A program made the translations under genes and the position numbers. A stretch of DNA of 64,000 nucleotides from Blastomussa wellsi (lineage: Eukaryota > Cnidaria > Anthozoa > Scleractinia > Plerogyridae), in contig OX393570.1 in the NCBI GenBank assembly GCA_947652115.1, positions 11,250,438 through 11,314,437 on the forward strand. Direction: 5' to 3'. Positions within the stretch are counted from its first letter, which is position 1; each line of letters begins with the position of its first letter. The notes beneath the pieces were generated by a model. It was not told the DNA's origin. It did no database searches and saw only the letters and a list, made by a program, of their open reading frames with translations. Below, one piece after another: positions 55,554 to 64,000 of this stretch.

Positions 55554-56459
55554 TAGTTCCCTCACAAAACTCATGTCCATGCACTACGCTCACTTGTACA
55601 AGACATACTCTCTGCCTCGTATTCCCCGTCACACACACCTTGCTTGTAAATATTTTGTTCTCGGGTGCGGGTCACTAGGACCCATAAACGTCCCAATTTG
55701 TAACACCAGGATTTGTTTGAGAATATAGTCTTTGTTTTTAAAATGAATTTGCTTAGTTTTTATTTGCATGCCAAAATGATCATGTGACCCAAATCCTGGC
55801 TTCTGATTGGTTGACAAAAACCTCTACCATCTTGGATTTGGAGAGCAATAGAGTTCATTGTTCTCTAAACTCTCTATTGTCTTTCTGAGCTACTGACTGG
55901 TTAGGGCCTAAACCTCTGCCCCTTACTACTGTCTTGCTAGAATGTACTTTGTACTCATAGGTAGTGCTTTACTTTGTCATGGAGAAGTCATGCAGGCAGT
56001 ACAGTCATCGTTGAGTTATGCCTGGAGTTTTGTTGTGAAAGTGGAGTGATTCTTTGAAGATTAAAGAGCTGATTGCTAGGAAATGTGTGTTGCTGCGTTT
56101 TCAACAAATTGACTTATTTCATCTTTTACATGCATGTATCTTCTTCGTCTTTGCCCTGTTGGTCTCTTCAGTCCTCTTTGTCTTGACACTGCTCTTTAAA
56201 CTGAACCTTGAATTTCAGAATTTCAGACTTGATTTCTTCTTCAGCTGCTGAAACACACTTGCTTGCCAATTTTGTCTTCATGCTGTTAATTAGGTGTATG
56301 TCTTAAGGAGTCATTGACCGATCTTTACTGTCTGGTCTCTCCTTGTTTGGTAAAAAGCTTCTCAGTGTTATATGAGGGGCATCTTTTGTTTGAAAATTCA
56401 ACAGTTTCCTCTCATTTTTAAACATATTGAATTTTAACATCCTAATTGTTATTTTTCAG
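55554..56459. other. Host intron, no gene
   Basis: Ordinary AT-rich intron ending with the acceptor TGTTATTTTTCAG before 56460. No mobile element defined by eye. Confidence 0.6.
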
Positions 56460-56714
56460 AGCTGCCAATTATTAACATGGCAACAGCACAAGCAAGTTAC
56501 AATGAGGGATCCTCAGTCAATATCAGCTGTTCAGCATTAGGGACACCAAACCCGGATGTAACATGGACCAGAAATGGAAAAGAAAAAAGTTCAGGGATGA
56601 AAGCAGCGTATCTGGTTTTCAATAGAATAAACAGAAAAGATGATGGACAGTATACTTGTAAAGCCAACAACTCAGCGGGGAATGTTGAAAAACGTGTGAA
56701 ACTTGTGGTTCATT
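56460..56714 (+). CDS. Host immunoglobulin I-set exon
   Basis: The acceptor TTTTTCAG ends at 56459 and the donor GTAAGT starts at 56715. The 255-bp exon is phase 1-1 and encodes 85 residues: LPIINMATAQASYNEGSSV, NISCSALG (first Cys), PDVTWTRNGKE (C-strand Trp), YLVFNRINRKDDGQYTCKA (second Cys) and VEKRVKLVVH. All canonical I-set residues are present. It follows the V-type exon at 33079-33447 in phase, so a receptor with V then I-set Ig domains is inferred. Genes of this design serve adhesion or receptor signalling in cnidarians; the exact gene cannot be named. Confidence 0.85.
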
Positions 56715-58400
56715 GTAAGTAGTGTTGTTGAATTGTTGACAATTATGTACTGATGACAGTAATGTGCTATTTCTTAGGAATAATCAACACGTTCGGGTAG
56801 CATTACTTTGGTGAAATTGAACTCTGCTGAAACTGGCATTGTTGTGTCACATGTCTCCAAATGTGACACAAGGATATGTGGTGCATTTTTGCATCCTGTT
56901 TAAGAATTCTACGTATAGTCCAGGGCTGAAAATAACGGCCAGTTAATGGACAATGTCCTCACTGGAATTTTGACTGATCAAACTTTCGCATTGCCGGTCA
57001 TGTTGACCGGTCACTTTCGATCATATTGAGGAAATAAAGTTTCTGCATTGTTGTGTACTATCAAGTGCACCTTGCTAGCTGTATTGTTAAACTGAAAAGA
57101 AAACATTTGCAGTGCAAAAAAGACTCGGGTTAAACAGTTATTCGAAGTTGTTTATTTTTCCCACCATGCAAGTTAGTTATCAATTTAAGTATTAAATTTT
57201 TTGCAGCTTTCCTTTTCTTTCAGGTACTTTCCATCTGATACTGTAATTGTATCTGTTGTCATGCATGTTTCTACTTTTTAACTTCATCTAATCAACATAA
57301 GCTACATAGTTGCGTTGATGCCTCCTCGCTATTGTTACCTTTCTTCTTTCTATCTTTTTTTTTTTTTGTTTTCTTTAAAATAATTGTATCTGTGTTGTGG
57401 CAAATAAAGTAAATGAATAAATAAATAAATAAAAAGCTCAGAAAAAGTAATAGGCATAATTAAACTTTTGCTTCTTTTCAAGTTTATTCGTGTTTCATTT
57501 GCTGTGCCATTTTCTTTGCTATGCGGCATTATGTCTGGAAACACGAGCTGAAGTTTTATTAACAAAATTAATGAATGTGAAAAGTAACCAGCAGAAAACT
57601 CAACAGGTAAATTAAAGAGTAATGCCACAATTCATTCATGAAAGAACAAGGAATGAGATCGATGTGTTTCATTGTTATTAATGAGATGTAAATAGGCACT
57701 GAAGACAGTTTTCTCCAATCCCGCACCTTGGTGCACACACTTTCCACAAATGTAGTCGTCATTGAAAATCAAAGAAAATATGAAAATTTAACAGTGAATT
57801 GACAGAAAAGTGCAACATTCATTTATGAATTTGTGCCAGTATTTCGTATTCTTTATTTTCTGTCACCTTCAAAATCTCTCAGTGCTAATACGTTACGAAG
57901 AACGAGCAGGCTTTAGTGCGTTTAGTAGGCTTTCACTGCAAGTGTTCATCCTTTGTTACGAAGTTTCTGCAATGGAGCGGCATCAATCACTGCTGTCCTT
58001 TAATTTTATAACGTCAGTCCATTGAAAATGAAAAAAGGCCACAAAGGAAAAGTAAAAATAACTGTACAAGCGAGAAATGTTACTCACTTTTCAGTTTTCA
58101 AAAAGAGGCTGATCGAGTAGCAGTAGTTGAACGTACATGTAGCTACAAAGTTTTGAGAATATAGCTCTTCAGCCTCTGTTGGGGACAATTCGCAAGAAGT
58201 CTTTCAACGTCGTAATTGCAGAACACAAAGGAAGTCTCTGAACGCGAAGCTGTATAACACAACGATTTAATGCCAATGACGATACAATATACAACCTTCG
58301 ACTCGCTGATTACAGACATTTCCATCGTCTGCACCTACGGTAAAAACTGAGCAAAAAACCTAAAATTAACAACACATTGTGTAAAAACAAACGCTTGTAA
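56715..58400. other. Host intron, no gene recognised
   Basis: AT-rich, with an (AAAT)n-like tract near 57414-57432 and a T run at 57354-57368. The part from about 57780 upward may include the 3' LTR of the BEL/Pao element, but I could not define its ends. Confidence 0.4.
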
Positions 58401-58548
58401 ACCTAGTACTTACACATTCCGTGCGAAGACGGTAGGAAAAGGTAGAAAACCGTAACAAAATAAACATCAATCGCGTCCCAATAGGGCGAACGTAAACACT
58501 ATCCGTAGTTTTAACTTCAACAGTTTGCACTAGGCCATCCGGTCCGGG

Positions 58549-61500
58549 TTACGTCTCGATGACACGTCCGAGGTTCCAATGCCCCCTTGGAGTGTTGTCG
58601 TTGACTAGCAGCACCAGCGCATTGGGTTTGACATTAGGCAACGCCTTCCGCCATTTAGCCCGAGGTTGTAAACTGGGTAGGTACTCTTTAAGCCATCTCT
58701 CCCAGAACAGGTTGGCAAGATATTGCACCTGCCTCCACTTCTTCTTGTACATATCAGTCTTATCAAAGACTCCGGGTGGCAATCAAATAGCCTTACGCTG
58801 CATCAGAAAGTGAGCCGGTGTTAGCGGCTCAAAGTCACTGGGATCGTCTGAATTCGCAGTTAGGGCTCTGCCATTTAGGACACGCTCGACCTCAGTAAGA
58901 AGTGTTTGTAGGACCACGTCTGCGACCACATGTCCACCCAAGATAGATTTCAGGATGGTCTTCGCGCTTCGAACCAAACGTTCCCACACACCCGACATGC
59001 TCGATGCGGTAGGGGGCTGAAATAGCCATTTACAGCCATGCTGGATAAGCTCGCCCTCGATCCGTCCCTGATTCCATTTGTCGATACTCTCCTTTAACTC
59101 ACGCTGGGCTCCCACAAAATTAGACCCATTATCGCAACGTATTTCTTTCACCTCACCTCTACGATTGATGAAGCGCCTCAAGCACATGATGAAATCGTCA
59201 GTATCCGTTGAGTTAACGACTTCTAGGTGCACACAACGGGTGGTTAGACAGGTAAAGACGCAACACCAACGCTTTGTGGTCCCTCGGCCGTGTTTGACGT
59301 ACAGGGGGCCGAAAAGGTCCATACCAGTGTATGAGAAGGGTGGTTCATATGCCATGAGCCGTGCCTCTGGTAAAGGTGCCATCTGTTGGATCATGGGCTT
59401 AGCGAGAACTTTCTTGCACTTGACATACGGCTAACAACAGCACGAACGAGGACGCGAATTTGGGGAATCCAGAACTCTTCCCGCAACTTGGCTGTCACAT
59501 GCTCACGCCCCAAGTGGCCAATGAAATTGTGAACATGACGAACAATCTTCTCAGCTACAGCATGGTTCCTGGGCAGAATGATTTGCCGGCCCATGGTGAA
59601 TTCAGGTACTCTTTTCTGGCCACGTCCATTGACTCTCAGTACTCCATTGGCATCCAGTTCAGGATTCAGGGCTGCAATTTTGCTGGACACTCTAACGACA
59701 CCATTCGACTTCAGATCCTTTATCTCCTGTGCATATGCTGAGCTCTGAACAAACTTCGCAATAGCCACAGTAGCTGCATTCAAATCATCCACAGTTAGTC
59801 TTCCGGTCTGGGCCTTCTCTTTATCCTTAATGAACTGGATGAATCTTAAGAGCCATGCTACCTTACGTCTAAGACGGGTCCAATCTGAGCAGGTCGTCAA
59901 CAGGGCTTGGAGGGGATCCTCTGCAGGGTCATTGATGGATTCAAATTGTGAGCCTTCTTTCTTGGCTGCAACTGGTTCAGGGGTCAGCTCCAGAGAGTGA
60001 GCATGAGTTTCTTTCTTCAGTTCCAAATCCTCACAAGTTACAGGTCTATGCTCTTGATTCGGCCAAGAATTTTCTGGTCCCCACAGAAAGTTAGGTCCAC
60101 GAAGCCAATTGTGGTCAGCAGTCAGAGCAGATGGGGCCAATCCCCTTGACACATAATCTGCAGGATTTAAAGTTACTGGCACATGATTCCAATTATGCAC
60201 AAGTGAGTGCTGCTTTATCTCTTCGACTCTGTTGGCTACGAAGGTTTGAAGTCTTCGTTTCTCATTCTTTAGATAGTGCAATACTATCTCACTATCAGTC
60301 CATAAGAAGTCCTGTCAATGTTCAGTTCTAATTCTTGTTCAGTTCTAGTCTGGGAATACTAACGAACTTCACGGGTGCGTTCCTAGCCTTCCCCATGATG
60401 AAAGCGCAATGAACCCGACCATCCGGGTATTCTGCACGCAGATAGGATGATACACCGTACCCAACCTCTGATGCATCTGAGAAGACATGGAGCTGCAACT
60501 TGCAGTCTTGTGGGTCACCATCTTGCAAGAAATAGGATCGAGGGATGCGCAACTGTGACAAGGATGGTAGCTGAGCCTTCCACAACCTCCACTTCCCCAA
60601 GAACTCTTCACCAAGGGGCTCGTCCCATCCGACATTAGCCTTCCAAAGCTCCTGTATCAAACATCTCGCAGCCAGTGCGACAGGTACAGCGAACCCCAGC
60701 GGGTCAAACAAGGAACAAACAGTAGACAAGATACCACGTTTAGTCTCAGGGCGGTCAAGATGTCTTATTTTGAAGCCAAGAGTATCATTTCCAACGAACC
60801 AAAGTATCCCCAGCGCTCTTTCGATAGGTGGATCATCCAGATCGAGATTAAGCCTTTGGTTGGACAGCTTGTTGCTTGGGACTGCCTCAAGCACTTCCTT
60901 TGAATTTGACGTAAACTTGGTCAGGTTGAAACTACCTTGGGCCAGAATATCGATCAGATCTTGGGCCAGTTGAACTGCTGACTGTTCATCATTCTCAGAA
61001 GGGAGAGCATCGTCAACGTAGAAATTTCTCTTCACAGCTGCAATAGCACTGGGGCTGAAGTCCTCAGCATTGTCGTCAGCAACTCGCCGCAAGGTGGAGT
61101 TTGCAACACAAGGGGATGATGCCGTGCCGAATATATGTACTTGCATAACGTAAACGTCAGCCGGGTCCTCATAGCTATTTGTCCACCATAGGAACCTCAA
61201 TGAATCCTGGTCTTCTTCACGAACACGAATCTGGTGGAACATTCCTTCAATGTCCGCAGCGATACCAACGGTGCCTTGGCGGAAACAAAGGAGTACGCTG
61301 ACCAAACTGTTGGTCATGTCTGGCCCGCTCAAGAGATTCTTGTTTAACGAGGTCCGTTCGTACTCAGCTGCCGCGTCAAACACAATACGCACCTTTCCAG
61401 GTTTGGTAGGGCTAGTTACTGGGTGATGTGGGAGATACCATTGGGTACTGGACTTCTTATCTAACTCCTTCTCAGACAACTTGCGAGCAAATCCACTACT

Positions 61501-62664
61501 GATGTAACTGTTCATTACTTCACGATACTTTGTGGCCATGTCTTCATTCTCCGGCTTTGTCAGGCGGCGTCTCAGTGACTCCAGGCGCTGTCTGGTCATG
61601 AGAAGGTTATTCGGAAACGAGCGCTCGTCCTTCCTCCAGAGCATGCCCACTTCATAGCGCCCATCTACGAGACGTGTAGTGTTGTCAATTATTCGCATCA
61701 CTCTTTTGTCTTCAACTGAAATGGGCTTCTCTTCTGACTTGACTGCGCCATAATCTTCAAGTTTCCAGAATCTTTCAATGAGGTCGGCGGGCTTACGATC
61801 AAGTGAGACAAAGTTTACTGAGACTCCCTGGGGATTCTTGCCACTGTAGCGACCACAAACACACCAGCCAAGGGGATAACGACAACCATAGAGTCCTTTC
61901 CTTTCATCTTCAGGGAGTCGAACCTCTTTCTGTATGTGAGCATACGGGATTTTGTTTCCCACAAGAATGGAGACTCTCTTGATGTCAACTGCTGGAAACT
62001 CAATGTCACGTAAGTGAGGGTGCATGTCAATTTGCTCTGGTAAGGCTCGCTGTGACTGATTTAGGTCGCGTAAGACGTAAGCCTCAGGGACTTCAATACT
62101 TTCTCCAAGACTCTCCAGAGAACTCAAAGTAAAGGATACTCGATTAGACTCAACAACCTTGCCACTGTTCGTAATCGTATTAATTCCGATCCGCTCAGGT
62201 ATTCCTTGCATACCAAGATGGTCCATTAAATCGTGATCAACGAGAGTATCTGTACAGCCACTGTCTAAAAAGGCATAGGTTGATACAGCATTACCATTCG
62301 CTGCTGTGATAGTGACGGGCACAACATTTAGCAAAACTGCTGTTTCTGTGGTGGTTAGACCAGCAGACGATATGGGTATTGTTTCTGGTCTGTCTGGAGT
62401 AGGGCTCACAGTTTGGCCTGTATTTGCTCCTTCCTCACTAGCGGGATGAGGGGTCACTGGATGCTTGTCACCTTTGTAGTTAGGTCCCTTGTTGTTCGGT
62501 GGGCTAGGACGGCGGCCATCTTGAGCCTTGTCACTATGCAGGAGACTAAGGTGACGACCAGGGCATTTTGAACAAGCAGGAGGTTCAGGGCATGAAGTGG
62601 AACCATGACCAGGCCTTTCAAGACCGCAGTTGAAGCAAAAACCATAGGAGGCCGCATACTGCCT
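58549..62664 (-). pseudogene. BEL/Pao pol polyprotein (broken)
   Basis: In order: zinc knuckle CFNCGLERPGHG just after the gag stop; aspartic protease YAFLDSGCTDTLVD (about 62270); reverse transcriptase with DIEGMFHQIRV (61240) and the YVDD box (NFYVDDALPS, about 61020); RNase H with HVFSDASEVGYG (60475); integrase with HHCC near 59400-59560 and DDE (GMDLFGPL, RCDNGSNF, GVWERLVRS). A deletion and shift near 60290-60340, a 1-bp shift near 59415, TGA at 58783-58785 and TAA at 58549-58551 break it. Catalytic residues survive, so it is not very old. The product would have copied RNA to DNA and inserted it. Confidence 0.85.
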
Positions 62665-64000
62665 TCAGACCACCACATGTTCGCACTTCTTGATTATAGG
62701 ACAATGCTGAAGTTTGTGACTCTTGGATTTGCAGATTTTGCAGTTTTTTGGGCCCGGAGCAGTAAGTTTAGTGTCAACGTCTGTGGCGCCAATTGTGGGA
62801 TTCCTTGGTGGAGGCTTGGGAGGTACAGGTACCTTGGTTTCCTTACTTTCTCGCTTCAGCACTTGACCTCTGAACACTGGGTCATTCCTAATGGACGCTT
62901 GTCTCTTTACAAAGGTGGCAATGTCCTTCAGTCGAGGAGATCTTCCGCTCCTAACAATCTCATAGTTCTCATTTTGCCACTTGACAATCAGATCATTAGG
63001 CAGACGCCCAACTATACGCCTGAGGTTTGTTGCGACGCTTGCTTCTCGTTCAACATCACCTTGAAGAATTCTCGTAGCAGTGTTCAGCTTCTCAGAAAAG
63101 TTCATAAGCCCAATGTTGTCACCATAGGTTAGCCTTGGGCCTGATACAAGATCCTCTATGCACGCTTGTGTTATCCTTATTGTCTGACCAAAGCGTTCCT
63201 CAAGGGTTTTCATGATGTCCTTGAATGAGGAACCTCTGTTTCGCTTTACCACGTCCAACGCTTCTCCAGTAACAAATTTAGGGAGATACTCAACACGCTG
63301 GGCGTCAGTAAGTAGATCGCTTTCCAGGTGCGTACGAATTTGGTCTCGAAAGGAGAGGTAATCCACTGGGTTTCCACTAAACCGAGTCGGCTGCATTCCA
63401 CTTAGCATCTGCACTTTCCACATTGCTGCAACAGGATCACGTGGTGTGTGATCATCATGAGTAGGCCTCTGCGACTGTGGGATGCCAGGTACTCTAAAGG
63501 ACTGGGATGACTCCACGCTGTCAAGGGTCTTACGGGCGTTAGATTGAGTCGTTGAGGAGGGTTGCTTTGGTTGAGTTGTCACGCTGTCCCGAGATGTCAG
63601 GATCCTCAACACAGGAGTGATTGACCCTCCTGCACAGGGGTTCAGTTGGGGTGCGGTCTCCTTTTCATTAACAGAAGTGGCACCTGGGTTGGCGTTAGAT
63701 CCACTGGTCACAGTTTTCTCAGAGGTGACTGGAGTTGAATGTGGTCGTTTGTCCACTCGGAATGTTGAAGCCTCCAAGGGATTAGCAGCACCAGGTGTCA
63801 AACCTCCCTCATCGTTGTACTCCAATTCAATCTTCCATTCCAGTTCAGCTAACGATGCTTCCTCTTCTAGACGCCTAAGTTCCATTCTTTGTTTATGTTC
63901 GTATGCCATTTGGGCTGCTTCTGCATCTTCTGTTGCCCTAGCCCTTGCCATGTCTAGTTTCAGTTTTGAGACAAGGGCCCTTTTCAGGGATTTCTTACGT
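62665..64000 (-). pseudogene. BEL/Pao gag (N terminus outside window, stop before knuckles)
   Basis: The frame is open from the window end. It has a charged helical start (MELRRLEEEASLAELEWKIE), a Pro/Ser/Thr-rich linker, the DUF1759-type gag core (FRDQIRTHLESDLLTDAQRV, then YLPKFVTGEALDVV), and the first zinc knuckle CKICKSKSHKLQHC. TGA at 62665-62667 then cuts it from the remaining knuckles and pol, which continue in the same frame. The next codons suggest that CGA became TGA. The ATG at 63951 is not necessarily the true start, because the frame continues upstream. Confidence 0.8.

Larger units (their letters stand above)
58400..64000 (-). mobile_element. BEL/Pao LTR retrotransposon (degenerate, runs off the window)
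   Basis: Gag, protease, reverse transcriptase, RNase H and integrase occur in BEL/Pao order on the minus strand in what was a single reading frame. The 5' LTR lies beyond the window. The 3' LTR should begin near 58400 (candidate TGTGTAAGTAC) but is not proven. At least four stops or shifts show it is dead. Confidence 0.8.

Noticed and set aside
58559..60638. Plus-strand open frames over the BEL/Pao element
   Set aside because: They mirror the minus-strand pol gene and have no motifs of their own.

Overview
The window is nuclear DNA of an animal, most likely an anthozoan cnidarian such as a reef coral. I judge this from spliced immunoglobulin-domain exons, cnidarian-style Polinton/adintovirus-like elements, a Penelope-like element, a BEL/Pao retrotransposon, Merlin, hAT and IS3EU-type transposons, and a tRNA-derived SINE. 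There is no bacterial-style gene organisation. Almost all coding sequence belongs to mobile elements or old virus-like insertions, and almost all of it is broken. The only host gene I can support is a plus-strand immunoglobulin-superfamily gene with two exons (33079-33447 and 56460-56714). Both are phase 1-1 and are separated by an intron of about 23 kb packed with transposons.

Layout. 1-4838: inverted copies of a large replication-initiator-like gene, a helix-turn-helix/coiled-coil/membrane gene and a small membrane gene, crossed by a 200-N gap. 4840-7190: hairpin repeats and unassigned DNA. 7190-9000: a GC-rich Polinton-like capsid block (acidic gene, major capsid protein, truncated packaging ATPase). 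9060-17200: minisatellite, then an inverted-repeat end split by a 7.0-kb hAT-like element. That element carries a Merlin transposon, a foldback element and a 142-bp satellite array. 17.6-24.8 kb: a second, fuller copy of the inverted replication-initiator-like cassette. 24.9-32.6 kb: small membrane genes, integrase and protein-primed family B DNA polymerase of the GC-rich element, interrupted by a Tc1/mariner-like element and a Penelope fragment.

33.1-56.7 kb is the host intron. It holds two AT-rich Polinton/adintovirus-like elements. The first (34.6-50.1 kb) has polymerase, small genes, two VRR-NUC nucleases, a chromodomain integrase, an ATPase remnant and a fibre-like gene. Its polymerase is split by a 5.5-kb IS3EU-type transposon carrying a HECT ubiquitin-ligase-like gene and by a 2.2-kb hAT-like element carrying an OTU-like gene. 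The second (50.6-54.4 kb) is a polymerase fragment with a SINE inside. 58.4-64.0 kb: a degenerate BEL/Pao element on the minus strand that runs off the window.

The most notable items are the IS3EU-type transposon, whose two convergent genes both start with a 67-bp zinc-ribbon exon; the repeated inverted replication-initiator-like cassette; the hAT element that has amplified a palindromic satellite; and a TATATAGTTA motif ahead of most small genes in the first AT-rich element. Family names rest on motifs read by eye, not on database searches.
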